DNA from: Isochrysis galbana
Lineage: Eukaryota; Haptophyta; Isochrysidales; Isochrysidaceae
Direction of reading: 5' to 3'
NCBI GenBank assembly: GCA_018136815.1
Contig: CM030939.1
Span: 1,992,808 to 2,056,807 of the forward strand
DNA length: 64,000 nt
The notes under the pieces: generated by a model
Databases searched by the model: none
What the model saw: the letters and a program-made list of their open reading frames with translations, nothing else
Told to the model about the DNA's origin: nothing
In this document: positions 1 through 10,228 of the stretch, one piece after another
Numbering within the stretch: the stretch's first letter is position 1
Layout of the letters: every line of letters starts with the position of its first letter
Made by a program: the position numbers and the translations under genes

Positions 1-471
1 TGTAGCCTCCCCATGTTACATACATCAATCCTCCTGCTTCCACATGTGACACAGCCACAGCTCCACTCCATCCCACACATCCTGTGTTCACGGGATTGGA
101 CCATTCGCCATTCGAACAGGTCGTGTCCAATGGAGAAGTAGACGTTTGAATTAGTTTACAACAATGCGCTCGACACCGACAACAGAGCGCACGCACGCAG
201 GTATGTAGCGTAAGCATACAGCCACACATCTAGCGCCACGCCTCCCACGAAGACTAATTTTTTTTCACATGCACTCGCAAGTAATACTTGCACGTGTGCT
301 ATGTGCTTTGTGCAATAAGTCTACAACGAGTACACATGCAAATTGTACTCGTAGTAATCAATGCATACACCCTCAGTCGATAAATGATACATGACCTCGA
401 CGTTCTCCTCTTGCAGCATCTTTGATCTCTGTCACCTCGCCTTCATCGTATAGGCGGATGGTCGGTTGATC
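1..471. other. Intergenic, no gene seen
   Basis: No reading frame with coding character or recognisable repeat. The sequence is moderately AT-rich compared with the gene regions. It lies downstream of the 3' end of the minus-strand gene that ends at 472, so it may hold that gene's 3' UTR. Confidence 0.4.
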
Positions 472-1485
472 TCATGTTGGACGGGGCCGAAAATTTCCAC
501 GGTCAACAAATACGTTACATATGCGTGGGATCGCAGAAAATGGACTCATCAAGCTTCGACGAAGCATACTATGAAGCAAATGACCGCGAGAGGCAAGGGA
601 AGCATGCCACACACCCCAAGAGTGCTGCTGCTGAGCAGGCCTGTTTCCTTTTAACATTTTGTCTCGTCTGCGAGACGTCTGCGCGAACATTGGCAACTGC
701 AATCGTTTAATGAAGTGTTCAAAATTGCCCACTTTGAAGTTGTCTTGAGGCACTTTCGAGGTTTTCGCTAGCGCCTCAACATTGTAAGTAGGGAAGGAGA
801 TCATGAGTACCATTGAGAGGGTTAGTAGGCTGAAGAGCCAAAACCAATGCCTTGCATGCATCTGCAGAGGTTGCGCTCTTGGAGAGTGATTGCAACTCTC
901 ATCCTTCTTTCTATGGCATGTCGGTTGGTCCAAGACGCTGGATGTTGGCGCTAGATGTTCGGGCTGGCTCTCCTCTGTTGCAGCAATGGCGAACAGCTCG
1001 CATGGATTACGCTTCACATTCCCCATGAAGGCTGATGACTCGGCGCTCGTCTCGGCTGCAGCTTCGGAAGTGGCATCCACTTGGACGCCTTGTTGCACAG
1101 CTACTGCTATGTATGGTGTTGTCAGGTGCTTCTTAGGCCCGCGTTTTTGGTGGAATATCGTTGCCCTTGAAATTTGACAATGTCTGAGAGAAGCCTCATC
1201 AGCCGGTGTTGCGCTCATTCCGGCAAGAGGGGAATCTGAAGTCCCAGCGGTCTCAGCAGCTCTCTGGACAGCAGGTGTCTCATATGGCTCCTCCTGCAGG
1301 CCGGGCACCGCGTTTTCAAACTTAGCCATCAAGCTGAGGTTGATGCGCCGTCCAATCTCCTCCTGCCGCTCGCGCCGTTGTTCCTGTGCCGCCTGTGAGG
1401 CGGCTTCGCGCTCCCTGCGTGCGGCCTGTGCCCGCCTGAGCGGCGACTCCATCTCTTCTGGCGAGAGCGGCCGAGAGCGAGGCAT
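472..1485 (-). CDS. Hypothetical protein with one transmembrane helix
   Basis: An uninterrupted frame of about 337 residues from the ATG at 1485. The frame stays open to about 1614, but only a TTG lies there, so the ATG is preferred. The first ~60 residues are rich in Arg, Glu, Gln and Ala and should form a charged helix. The middle is low-complexity and acidic to neutral. One strong hydrophobic segment (around residues 211-234, starting HWFWLFSLLTLSMVLM) is a likely membrane helix. The tail after it is basic (TSRRRDKM). I do not recognise a family. The layout resembles a single-pass membrane protein with a long N-terminal domain, but orientation and compartment cannot be told. Introns inside the frame are not excluded. 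It could also be a chance frame, since its composition is less biased than that of the clear genes in the window. Confidence 0.4.
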   Translation of the reverse strand: MPRSRPLSPEEMESPLRRAQAARREREAASQAAQEQRRERQEEIGRRINLSLMAKFENAVPGLQEEPYETPAVQRAAETAGTSDSPLAGMSATPADEASLRHCQISRATIFHQKRGPKKHLTTPYIAVAVQQGVQVDATSEAAAETSAESSAFMGNVKRNPCELFAIAATEESQPEHLAPTSSVLDQPTCHRKKDESCNHSPRAQPLQMHARHWFWLFSLLTLSMVLMISFPTYNVEALAKTSKVPQDNFKVGNFEHFIKRLQLPMFAQTSRRRDKMLKGNRPAQQQHSWGVWHASLASRGHLLHSMLRRSLMSPFSAIPRICNVFVDRGNFRPRPT

Positions 1486-2229
1486 CGCGAGCCCTGCACA
1501 GGCGGATTGAGAGGCAGTGCGCGGGCGGGCCCTATGTAGAGGGGTCCGTCCGCTCGGCTCGGCTCCTCGTCCAAGATCTTGCTCCACGCTTTCTTGTACT
1601 CCGGGGGTAGCCAACTCCTAGCACCTTTGTCCTTCCCCCCGGTATTTCCTCACCTTGGCTACCTTGGGCCTCCTCGGAGGCACTCCACCATGGGTATGGA
1701 AAGTATTGAGGCTGCCAGCACACCAAAAGTTCCAGTGGCGTACCTTCACAGCCGGGACGGCGTGCGTTCCCCCAGCTGCTCCGCCCTATAATTATTATAC
1801 TATACTCAATTCCTGTCATCGTGTACTTCCAGACTGTAAGTGCCCATAAGTCAGCCAAATCATGCACAAAAAGGGCATTCCCAGCCACAAAGGTATGGGT
1901 GGGCCTCAAGCCAAGCACTTCCTCCTAGGAGTGAACCTCTGACTCTCGTGACATACCGGCGCTTTGCACCCCCTCTTGCCGACCAGGTGCACGTGCGCGT
2001 GCCGATCGTCGAACACCACGGCCGTCGCAGCATCTATAGATCACAAGGAGTCAATTTAGGGACCTAATGCACTCAAAGCCTGAGCTATTCCACCTGCGAT
2101 CACATCAGAACCAACACTAGCATCACTTTCCTCCTCATCCTCATCCCTTTCCTCCCCCAGCTCATCATCGGCGGACTCCGACACAGCACCAGTGAGTTTG
2201 CGGCCGAACTCATCCATCTCACACTCCGG

Positions 2230-2400
2230 AGGAAGGCGGCTTGGCGGCTTGCCTTCATTTGGTCTCCTTTCCCTTCCAGTCTCACCCTACCATGAGCCCC
2301 CCCCCCCCCCGCGAGCACCCCGAAGGAGAGGCCCAGGAGCACCACGTACGCGACGAGAACAGCATCGCCTTGGCTCGGCATGAGGGCGCGCCCCGAGAGG
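2230..2400 (+). repeat. Dispersed repeat, copy 1 (second copy near 38.4 kb)
   Basis: Closely matches 38370-38550 in the same orientation. The shared blocks include TTGCCTTCATTTGGTCTCC, CTCACCCTACCATGAGCCC, GCACCACGTACGCGACGAGA and CTTGGCTCGGCATGAGG. Small insertions and deletions sit between the blocks, mostly in C-runs. Confidence 0.75.
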
Positions 2401-2814
2401 GTCTCCTTCGACAACGCCTGTGCCATCCACAACGCCTGGGGAGCCTACTCGCTGGGGGATGGGGTAGAGGGGCTGTGGATGGGAAGGGGGGGGTGCCTCT
2501 CTCTCTCCGCGCGCCCGCCCCCAAAAATATCTGACGAGCAAGGTTGCTCTCCGGCGGGGACGTCTCGTCCGCTCTTTCGCGGAGACACGCCCTTCAAGAG
2601 GTGGTTCCCTGTTTACTCCGTATTACATCGTAAGCTTCCTCGACTACGTCATGATATTCTTTGTTTAGATTATGAATGTCACGAATAAATTTGCCGGCAT
2701 ATTCTTGAGGCCCTCGAGGGCGGCGAAGAGGTCGGCGCCGTAGTTGGCGTCTGAGACGATGGCAAGGATGAAGCCCAACGCAGACGCCGGACGCGGTGGC
2801 GGGGGGCCTCTCTG

Positions 2815-2940
2815 TACAGAGGCCTGAAATTGAGTATTTTTCGAAAATTTTGCCGGAGGACCCCGGATTTTTTTTGCTGATCTCTCATACCAGAACCTAT
2901 AGGGAGCTTATTTAGGTCCTCGTTTGCCAATTACCGATGG
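2815..2940 (-). repeat. Dispersed repeat, copy 1 (inverted copy near 44 kb)
   Basis: Read on the minus strand this matches 43945-44075 on the plus strand. Shared blocks are CTAAATAAGCTCCC, GGTTCTGGTA, AAATTTTCGAAAAATAC and TTTCAGGCCT. The reading frame is also kept between copies (N-E-x-L-N-K-L-P-[IV]-G-S-G, then RQNFRKI / RRNFRKI), which hints at a decayed protein-coding element rather than a non-coding repeat. Confidence 0.7.
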
Positions 2941-3112
2941 TGCCCTTTGCACCCCCCTAGTGAGTGACCGGGCTAACACACGACACACCACCTTTTCGGT
3001 CTCAATTCTGATCGCCCAGCTACTCACCAAAAGTCTCAAGAAGATTTCAGCATCAAGCCACTTCAGTGCCTATCTACATGTGCGCATGGAGCGCTTCAAC
3101 TAGAAGCAATCA

Positions 3113-4335
3113 ATGAGCTCCAAGGCACTCCGAGTACTTGGCGCTTACAAGAAAATCCTTCAACTAAGTTTATACTTGGTTGACCCATGGGGGGGCACGA
3201 GCCCCCCCCTCTCTCCACTCCTCCCTTGCCATGGGGGAAGAACCACCCATCCTCCTGGCATGCCTGATGGCTTGCCAGGAGGCCACTGCCCTACTGACCC
3301 GCTCTCTTCCCCACAGGCTCGCCCCATTCGCCCATCCTGGCCCCTCGTGACCAGCCCATTGCTCCAACCCCCCCTCCCCCCCTGGTCGACAGGCAGACAG
3401 GTGCAGACTGGGGGCCCCAGAGGCTCGGGAGCGCCAGCGAGGGAGAGGCAGGGGAGGCCAGGGCCCAGCCCCAGCCTCCTCTGCCCCCTGAGCTGGCCTC
3501 CAGGAGCCTCCAGGGGCCGCCAGAGGGCAGCTGCAGGCCTGCCGCAGGCGCGCCATCGCGCGTGCCGCAGGAGAGGGGAGAGAGAGCGCGGAAAAGGGGG
3601 TGGGCGCGAGCGAGAGTTCCGCCCACCGGAAAATCGGTAAGTCTCGCGCCTGTTTACAGGATAAGACGAGACAGAGTGGGCCGCCCACTCGGAGACACAG
3701 GAGGAAGGGGGGGAGAGATCACCGGGGGGTGGCGCGGGCCACCGGACCATATCTAACTAAGCCCTCCACCCCAATCCCCCTAGTAGTGTACGGGGGGAGC
3801 CGCCTGATGGCGGGGGGAGAAGGGCCGGGGAATGGGGGTGTAGAGAGTATGCTACGTGCTACTTGTAGTGGGTAGTGGTTCCATTCGCCGCGAGTGCGGT
3901 AAGAATATTAAAAGGTTTTACAAGAAAATCCTTCCTACGCCACCCCCTATTCCTACTCCGGATGGGACCGCTCCGCCGCCTCCAGCCTACGCGCGAGACT
4001 TTCATGCGCTCCAAGAATGGGTGGACAAGGTATGGCGATCTTTGGTGAGGGATGGAGCTATTCGGCGTCGAGCCGCTCGTCACCGCGGTGCTGCCGCCGG
4101 CCGGCCAGATGCGATGATGGTCGAAGAGCGGGATAATGATGAAGACCACGAAGCTCTTGCCACCGCTTCAGATGGCAAAGCTACACTCTTCTCATTATCT
4201 GACTGTCTAAGGCAAGAAGTTTGCTGGAATTGCCGCGACCTAGGACATCGCCACGAACAATGCCCATCAGCGAAAGGGGTAAATAAAGGGGTTCGCCCTA
4301 TCGCCGCCGCTATATCCACCCCAAACAATCATTAG
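3113..4335 (+). pseudogene. Gag-like zinc-knuckle ORF, split by a retroposon
   Basis: The frame starts at the ATG at 3113 (MSSKALRVLGAYKKIL), is broken by the R1 insertion (3162-3917), and resumes in the same frame within the duplicated target site at 3918-3934, running to a stop at 4335. The C-terminal part carries a CCHC knuckle, C-W-N-C-R-D-L-G-H-R-H-E-Q-C (CX2CX4HX4C), at about 4222-4263. This is typical of retrotransposon Gag nucleocapsid regions. The preceding part is proline-rich, then helical (…FHALQEWVDKVWRSLV…). There is no adjacent protease, RT or integrase, so this is a stranded gag or a domesticated zinc-knuckle gene, now broken. A small cellular CCHC protein is an alternative. 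Confidence 0.6.
3162..3917 (-). mobile_element. R1 retroposon, full-length copy with 17-bp TSD
   Basis: A 756-bp insertion flanked by the direct repeat TTACAAGAAAATCCTTC (3145-3161 and 3918-3934). On the plus strand it begins AACTAAGTTTATACTTGGTT and ends …TATTAAAAGGTT. Other copies in the window always keep the AACTAAGTTTATACTTGGTT side and lose the other side. If loss is 5' truncation during target-primed reverse transcription, the element's own 3' end is that terminus and it is oriented on the minus strand. It encodes no clear protein. I classify it as SINE-like or non-autonomous non-LTR by inference. Confidence 0.75.
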
Positions 4336-4382
4336 ACAGATTGCAAGCGCGGTCAAAATACACAACTGATTATCGTTCGTAC

Positions 4383-4576
4383 CCTAGATGGGAAATACGT
4401 ATTCACCGTATTTGGCCAGAGGCCAAATACATATGACATATGATATACATATGTATCTGGCTGTGTAAGCGCGTCCTGGGTTGTAGGCCTCGAATGTATT
4501 TGAAATAGGCCAAATACATATGTATTTGGCTGTATTTGCAGGCCCCAGCGCCCCAGCACCGTATTTCCCATCTAGG
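4383..4576. mobile_element. 194-bp MITE with 17-bp terminal inverted repeats
   Basis: The ends CCTAGATGGGAAATACG and CGTATTTCCCATCTAGG are perfect inverse complements. The interior is full of CCAAATACA / TGTATTTGG palindromes, so the whole unit should fold into a hairpin. TTCGTAC occurs directly on both sides (4376-4382 and 4578-4584), consistent with a 7-8 bp target-site duplication. A diverged copy in the opposite orientation lies at 34917-35077. Confidence 0.8.
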
Positions 4577-4765
4577 ATTCGTACCGGGCTGGTACAGCCC
4601 CTTGAGATTTTATTTTTGAATTTTGTTTTTGAGCTTTGTTTTCCTCAAGGGACCCCCAGAATACAATATGTGCTCCTACTACTCTAAAGTATGTGCTCCT
4701 ACTACTCTAGCTCTATGATACAGCACACAGAAAAAGGGGACTCGGTCGTCGGTGGTCTGGGGCCG

Positions 4766-4935
4766 GGCAGCAAGTGGAGCAGAGGGGAGCGAGAGGAGGG
4801 GCGGGAGAGGGGAGAGGGGGGGGAGAGAAACGTGGGGGGGAAGAGGGCCTGGAGAGAGGGGAGAGAGGCGGAGAGAGGCGGAGGGAAAGCGGAGAGAAAG
4901 GGAGAGAGAAGGGAGAAGGTTGGGGGAGGCATGGC
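4766..4935 (+). repeat. Homopurine (GA-rich) tract upstream of the J-protein gene
   Basis: About 170 bp that is almost entirely A/G on the plus strand, ending ~25 bp before the ATG at 4961. Similar homopurine/homopyrimidine tracts precede most gene starts in the window. It may be promoter or 5' UTR sequence; function not shown. Confidence 0.7.
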
Positions 4936-4960
4936 GGCGACGGCGCGCTCGCAGCCCTGA

Positions 4961-6997
4961 ATGGAAGGCGCCGAGCCTGTGGCGGGCGGGCGACGCGAGG
5001 GCGCGGCGGAGGGCGGCGCACCGGGCGTGCAGCTCAGCGTGCGCCGCCGCCGCCGCCGTGAGGCGAGACTGGCGGCCGAGCTGCAGGGCGGCGCTCACCT
5101 GCATGTGCTTGATGACGTGTGTGACGTGAGCAAGACGCCCTTCCTCGCTGACCGCGCGCTCCAGCTGCCCTCGGCGGCCGAGCTAGCCGAGCGTGCCGCC
5201 ACAATGCAGTCAGCAATCTTTGCCGAGCAGCCGACGCGGCCCGCGCCCGCTGATCGGCTGACCGTTGCGATGGGCACGCTGCAGGCCGAGCTGCAAATCC
5301 TTCTTCGCGCAATCTCCAGATGGTGTGACAGTGTGGTGGCTGAAGCAGCCACTGTCGTCTGGGAGCTGAAGCTGGTTTACAGGCTAGAATTTGCACATGC
5401 CGCAAGGCAAATTGAGACGCAACATGCACAGGCTGTTGGTGCCTACAGTCTGCTTCCTGCGCAACGGGTTGTGGGCGGCTCGCCTGGCCCGGAGCACAGT
5501 GGTGCAGCGACGACGGGTCACGCCCATCATGATGATCAAGAACCGTCTGCGAAGGTGGGCAATGCCTTGCTCACTTCGCTGGTCGATTTACGCCTCGCAC
5601 TACAAGTGGTGGAGGAGTCGCTCGCTGCGGCTCTGTGCGGCGTGCAAGAGGATGCGGCATCTCGTGCCTCGGAAGCTAGATCGCGTTTCGCCGCGGACTC
5701 TGAGCGTGTGTGCTCGTTCTTACGCGAAACCGTCCCAAATGCAACGAGGCGGTTCGTAAGCACTTTTCATGAGGTCGCGCGTCATGCTACTACCCTTTTC
5801 TCTGACAGCCGTCCGGCGCAAGCATTGCAGGGCCATGGCGAGCTGGAGCCACTCAAGCAGTGGGTTCACTTAGTCGAGGAGATGCGCAACGACCTACGAC
5901 TCGCCATCGGAGCACCATCGGTGGATGTGGAAAATGCACTAAGTCGAGTGCGTATCCAGCTTGCGGGCCAAGAAACCCATATGACCGTGAGCATGGGAGA
6001 GTTTCTCACTGCCACATTGCAGCACTCGACTGTTTCGCTGGAATTGGCGTCTTCTCGCATCTCGTCCGCATGGGATGACCTTGAATGTGGGTCAAGCCTG
6101 CTGAACAACATGTGTACATCTTCTGTTCCGACACTCAAGGAAATTCAACGAGAGCTTGCTTCAGCTTGGGCTTCTCATCGGGCTGTGTGCGAGCGCACGC
6201 TGAAGAATAGCACGCAAGCAATCGTAGATGCAATCCACGGCGCGTTCACTGAGGGACAGCTAGCTGCTAGTCGTGTCGAAGCCGAGCTGAAACAACTGAT
6301 TGAGACGGCAATGGTGCATGCAGCCGAAAAGCTTGAGGCGGACGTCCTCACAAGACGCGAGGTACTGCGCCAGCTTCAAAGCAAATGCAAAGACCACACG
6401 CTACCTACGTACACATCAAGCAAACCATCAGCTGAAGGCCTCGAGCGCGATGACAGCCGCGAGCGCGATAGAGCTGAATCTTTGGCAAGGCAACAATTAT
6501 TCGAGCGGATGCGGCAGCATCAGCGCTTTGAGCAGCCTATTGGTGCCTCTGCGCCCGGGCAAAGCTCTTGGGGGGGGGTGAGCAGGACAGCTAGGCCGCG
6601 AGCCGCAAGTGATGCCGAGTCGCACGATACGGGTGCACACTTTAAGGCGTTCAAGTCAGCGCAATGCAAGGACACGGAGTTTGCGGAGGCCGATAAAGTG
6701 CGCGCCCGGCAACAGCAAGATGGAGCAGTCAAACGAATCTTGCGTACCCCTGCTTCAGATGTGCGAGCACTCATGGACTTGCCGCGCTCCGGCTCGCTCA
6801 GTGTCGCTGAGGTGACTAAGGCCTTCCGTCGGCAATCACTGCTAGTCCATCCTGACAAGAACGAGTCTCCTGATGCAGCAAAGGCATTTGTCAAGTTGAA
6901 TGAGGCGTACACGGCACTCAGAGACCACGCAGTGCGCATTCGCACGTCGAGCCCTTGTGGGGCGTCAAGCTTTCCAGGTGGAGCTTGGCCGACATGA
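4961..6997 (+). CDS. J-domain (DnaJ-like) protein, C-terminal J domain
   Basis: A single-exon frame of 678 residues. The last ~75 residues are a J domain: helix II with FRRQSLLVHPDKN (HPD at residues ~630-632), then a loop, then KAFVKLNEAYTAL as helix III. The HPD triad is what stimulates Hsp70 ATPase activity, so this should act as an Hsp70 co-chaperone. The preceding ~600 residues are mostly helical and rich in Ala, Glu and Arg, with no zinc-finger or Gly/Phe region, making it a class C J protein. Frequent short E/R/Q stretches suggest coiled coil. The placement of a J domain at the extreme C-terminus after a long helical body resembles auxilin-type proteins, but I see no clathrin-binding motif I would trust. 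The start follows a GA-rich tract; the ATG at 4961 is the first in frame. Client and location are unknown. Confidence 0.75.
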   Translation: MEGAEPVAGGRREGAAEGGAPGVQLSVRRRRRREARLAAELQGGAHLHVLDDVCDVSKTPFLADRALQLPSAAELAERAATMQSAIFAEQPTRPAPADRLTVAMGTLQAELQILLRAISRWCDSVVAEAATVVWELKLVYRLEFAHAARQIETQHAQAVGAYSLLPAQRVVGGSPGPEHSGAATTGHAHHDDQEPSAKVGNALLTSLVDLRLALQVVEESLAAALCGVQEDAASRASEARSRFAADSERVCSFLRETVPNATRRFVSTFHEVARHATTLFSDSRPAQALQGHGELEPLKQWVHLVEEMRNDLRLAIGAPSVDVENALSRVRIQLAGQETHMTVSMGEFLTATLQHSTVSLELASSRISSAWDDLECGSSLLNNMCTSSVPTLKEIQRELASAWASHRAVCERTLKNSTQAIVDAIHGAFTEGQLAASRVEAELKQLIETAMVHAAEKLEADVLTRREVLRQLQSKCKDHTLPTYTSSKPSAEGLERDDSRERDRAESLARQQLFERMRQHQRFEQPIGASAPGQSSWGGVSRTARPRAASDAESHDTGAHFKAFKSAQCKDTEFAEADKVRARQQQDGAVKRILRTPASDVRALMDLPRSGSLSVAEVTKAFRRQSLLVHPDKNESPDAAKAFVKLNEAYTALRDHAVRIRTSSPCGASSFPGGAWPT

Positions 6998-7773
6998 CCA
7001 GGAAGTTGGAATTCATAAGATGCATGACGATGAGCTTGATGTTGATCATGAAGATGGATGTTGGATGTTCGTAAGCTGTTCTAAATGTATAATTAGGAAG
7101 CTGTGGGATCGAACGCGTGCAATCTCATAATGTTGTGCATGCCTACAAGCCTGGCCTCCAAGGTCCAAGGGCCAGCTCTCATATCTTTTTGAGGTGTCGC
7201 GAGTGGTATGCGTGGTGTGCACCGTAGAACTCATAGTGGGATGATGCCGCATCTGCGATCGACCTTTTTGTTTTTAAGTCGTCTACGTTTTTATTTCTAT
7301 GCCCCCTCTTTGCGTAGGCTGTGTAGCGTGCGGAAAAAAATTCTTGAAGGTGCCTACTTACGCTGCTAACAGCACGCCAGCACGCCCTTCCATTGGGGTC
7401 TTCACCCGACATCGCCCTCGCCCAACCCTCACTCACTCCGCTTCTCGCCCCCCCCCCCTCGTCCCTTTTTTCATTTTTCATCGGTTTCGGGGGTTCGACC
7501 CATGTGCACTACTTTGGGTCCGGCGTTGGGGGAGGGGGGAGGCGGGCCTTTTGGCTCGAAGTTGAACAGCAACGCCGCTCGGGGCGTCTCTTTGTGGGGG
7601 CCTAGCCAAGAGCCAAGAGGCTTTCCCCATGGGCGGGTTGGTTGTGGGACTCGCCTCCCCGGTTTCCAAGGTGCTATCCTTGGTCGTTCGCGTGGTCACT
7701 ATTCTTGTGTTCAATAATGTGTTCAATTCCCAATCCTGCTAGTGCTATTGTCTATTGTTCTGACAACTAAGTT
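6998..7773. other. Intergenic with a dispersed repeat at ~7240-7320
   Basis: No gene seen. The block around 7240-7320 (GCGATCGACCTTTTTGTTTT, then C-T-rich text) recurs at about 59650-59720 in the same orientation. A run of C and T around 7440-7475 is simple sequence. Confidence 0.55.
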
Positions 7774-8170
7774 TATACTTGGTTGTTGGTTGCTTGGAAC
7801 TAAGTTTATACTTGGTTCGCCCATGGGGGGGCACGAGCCCCCCTCTCTCTCCACTCCTCCCCTGCCGTGGGGGAGGAACCACCCATCCTCCTGGCATGCC
7901 TGATGGCTTGCCAGGAGGCCACTGCCCTGCTGACCCACTCTCCCACTGACAGGCACGCCTGGTTCGCTCGTCTTGGCCCCTCGTGGCCAGCCCATCGCTC
8001 CAACTCCCCCTCCCCCGCTGGTCGACAGGCAGACAGGTGCAGATTGGGGGCCCCAGAGGCTCGGGAGCGCCAGCGAGGGAGAGGCAGGGGAGGCCAGAGC
8101 CCAGCCCCAGCCTCCTCTATCCCCAGAGCTGGCTTCCAGGAGCCTCCAGGGGTCGCCAGGGGCAGCTGCG
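7774..8170 (-). mobile_element. R1 retroposon, truncated copy with duplicated end
   Basis: It matches the first ~370 bp (plus-strand view) of the full-length R1 copies and then diverges near 8170. The terminal sequence AACTAAGTTTATACTTGGTT occurs twice, at 7774 and 7798, before the body starts. The missing part corresponds to the inferred 5' end. Confidence 0.75.
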
Positions 8171-8914
8171 CTGAGGGTTATGTTAGTATCAGGGCTAGTG
8201 AGAGCAGTGGCACTAGTAGTGGTACTAATGCTCAGTTATAATATTATTATCTGCTTGATGGCTGACGGGTTTTATGAAAGGTCTGACTGGAACGTTCTAA
8301 AAGCGCGCGGCGCGCGGCGCGATGCGTTACGCCATTGCCATTCCCTTTCGTCTTTCGTGGGGCGAGAGGGGGTTGTTCGGAGGGGGTAGGCGGCTGGCGG
8401 GCAGGTAGAGGTAGGGGGGGGGCCTGCGGAATCCTTGGACACCCAGGGGAGGTGGGAAATAGTGGTTAAAAAGAGTGAATGGCCGGGCTATGAGTAGAAG
8501 CAGCGGCTTTCGAAGTGCGAAGTGCGCTGTGCCGTTGTGCCGACGCGCACAAGGCACAAGTGTCAGGTGTGGCACGTGGCACGATGCCTTGTTAAGAGAC
8601 TTTGAGCAGTCGTTTGGTAAATCGCGAGTGCGGAGCGTCGGGGGTCTGGGTACCAGGAATTAGTCCAAAATAAAGATAGTGTGTCGATTACTGAGTTCCC
8701 TTGCGCGTGGTTATCGTTGCATGCGCTACAAACTACAATACTAGCAAGGCAACGGGTGGGGTGGGGGAGGTGGGGGGGGGAGATCTTTTTTCGTCGGCAC
8801 AACGACCCCTCGTCCGTTTCCTCCGCGAGGGCCCCGCCGCCCGCCCCCTCCCACCCCACCCCTCCGCCCTCCGCCTAACCCCTCCCTCGCCCGCGCCCGG
8901 CTAGAGACGCAGGC
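8171..8914. other. Intergenic, presumed 5' region of next gene
   Basis: No coding signal. The last ~110 bp (8800-8910) are strongly C/T-rich and lead directly to the ATG at 8915, the same arrangement seen before other genes here. Confidence 0.45.
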
Positions 8915-10228
8915 ATGTCCAGCGCAGAGATGGTGGGGAACTACAAGGGTGTCATGCTGTGCACGCGTCCGGCCAACAGCGCGCCGTCTGCGGGCGGAAT
9001 CGGGCCGATCCACCTGAGCCCCACGCTGGATGCACCGCAGTTCCGGCCAGTTGGCCTCCCCGCAGAGCCCATCGGCTTAAACCCAGCCAAGGACAATTGC
9101 GCGACCAACGTGGCAAAGGCACATGAGGAGGCCGCCCGCCGACGAGCCGCTGCCCCCAAACTCGGCCAGGAGAACTTTTTAACCAAGCACAGGCGATGGC
9201 TATCTGAGATGGCAAAGGCAAAGGCCGAGCTGAATGATGAGCTGGAGACCGCGGCCCAGGCGGCCATGGATAAGCGCAAGCGCTTCAGCGAATACTGCAA
9301 GGCGACGCGCAAATCGGGCATTCGCCTCGTCCCGGGTGTGAACAGCTCTGCCACGCCTCTCCCTGAGTCGATGGCAGAGACAACGGGCGAGACCTTGCCG
9401 CCACGCCCGGCAGCAACGATGCAGGATGATGAGCCAGCAAAGGCTACGAGTGGGCCAGTGGAGACACCCACTCCTGCAGCGAAGGCGGTGACAAAGGGTA
9501 AGGGTTCATCGAAGCCAAAGCCTAAGTGGGCGATGACGGAGGAGGAAGCCGATGACTTTGAAGATGCGGAGGCAGACGCATTGGTTGACTTCGCCTCGGG
9601 ACTTGACTATGAATCCTTCATTGATGACCTTGAGGTGCGTCAGGCGCTCTCAGTGATCAAGGAGAGGATCGACGCTCAGAAGGCACTTGTCCAAGCCGCC
9701 GCACGTGCCGAGGAGATCTCGGAAGAGGAAGCTCGAACAGCCATGGCCGAGGCCACAGAGCTAGAGGGGGATGATTGGAAGGCCTCGTTCCTTAGCAAGT
9801 GGAATGCTGTTGATGGGGATGATGATGCCGGATCCATCCGATCAGGACGCTCGCGCGCTTCAAGGTTGGTAAGCAACAATGTGGTCGGGGAGACACAGCA
9901 GCAGCCTGATTGGGACTCTTCAACCAATGCTGGGGATCGGGTCAGCCATGGGCCATCAACGAGTGCTGTGGAGATGGCAAAAGCTCTTTTGGAGAGCAAT
10001 CCATCCCTCGCTGCTAAGCACTCCGTCCGGTCGCTTGCAGCTGCCGTGCAGACGGCAACGGGCAAGGACGACGCTGCGGGCCCTGGCACATCGCGGACTT
10101 TGCGAGACATGATGGCGAGTGATCCCCCGCCTCTAAAACTCGTGACAATCAACGAAAAGCCTGAAGCAGTTAAGAAGATGGTAGATGCCTCCAACCTGCC
10201 GTACTTGCATCGCAACCCTGCAGTATAA
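8915..10228 (+). CDS. Conserved-looking coiled-coil protein, unassigned
   Basis: A single-exon frame of 437 residues from the ATG at 8915. The N-terminus has the compact motif GNYKGVMLCTRP (residues 8-19). I have a vague recollection of similar N-termini in eukaryotic coiled-coil or cilium-associated proteins, but I cannot name the family and give no function. Residues ~75-125 are a charged helix (KHRRWLSEMAKAKAEL…). A low-complexity Pro/Ala/Lys stretch follows. Residues ~205-300 are acidic and helical (EEEADDFEDAEADALV; AEEISEEEARTAMAEATEL). The C-terminus is basic with no membrane segment. Codon use is GC-biased like the other host genes. Strong codon bias and a clean start and stop make it very likely real. 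Confidence 0.7.
   Translation: MSSAEMVGNYKGVMLCTRPANSAPSAGGIGPIHLSPTLDAPQFRPVGLPAEPIGLNPAKDNCATNVAKAHEEAARRRAAAPKLGQENFLTKHRRWLSEMAKAKAELNDELETAAQAAMDKRKRFSEYCKATRKSGIRLVPGVNSSATPLPESMAETTGETLPPRPAATMQDDEPAKATSGPVETPTPAAKAVTKGKGSSKPKPKWAMTEEEADDFEDAEADALVDFASGLDYESFIDDLEVRQALSVIKERIDAQKALVQAAARAEEISEEEARTAMAEATELEGDDWKASFLSKWNAVDGDDDAGSIRSGRSRASRLVSNNVVGETQQQPDWDSSTNAGDRVSHGPSTSAVEMAKALLESNPSLAAKHSVRSLAAAVQTATGKDDAAGPGTSRTLRDMMASDPPPLKLVTINEKPEAVKKMVDASNLPYLHRNPAV

Larger units (their letters stand above)
1486..3112. other. Repeat-bearing intergenic region
   Basis: No supported gene. It contains two dispersed repeats, listed separately (2230-2400 and 2815-2940). Between them, on the minus strand at about 2650-2770, there is a short coding-like stretch (…GADLFAALEGLKNMPANLF… before a stop) that I cannot assign; it may be an exon relic. 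Confidence 0.4.

Noticed and set aside
3160-3750. Several long overlapping frames on both strands inside the R1 element
   Set aside because: They vary between R1 copies, are Gly/Pro/Arg-rich, and have no conserved start or motif. They follow from GC-rich, stop-poor repeat sequence.
7480-7510. Possible tRNA T-arm (GGGTTCGACCC)
   Set aside because: No acceptor stem, anticodon arm or A box can be paired around it.
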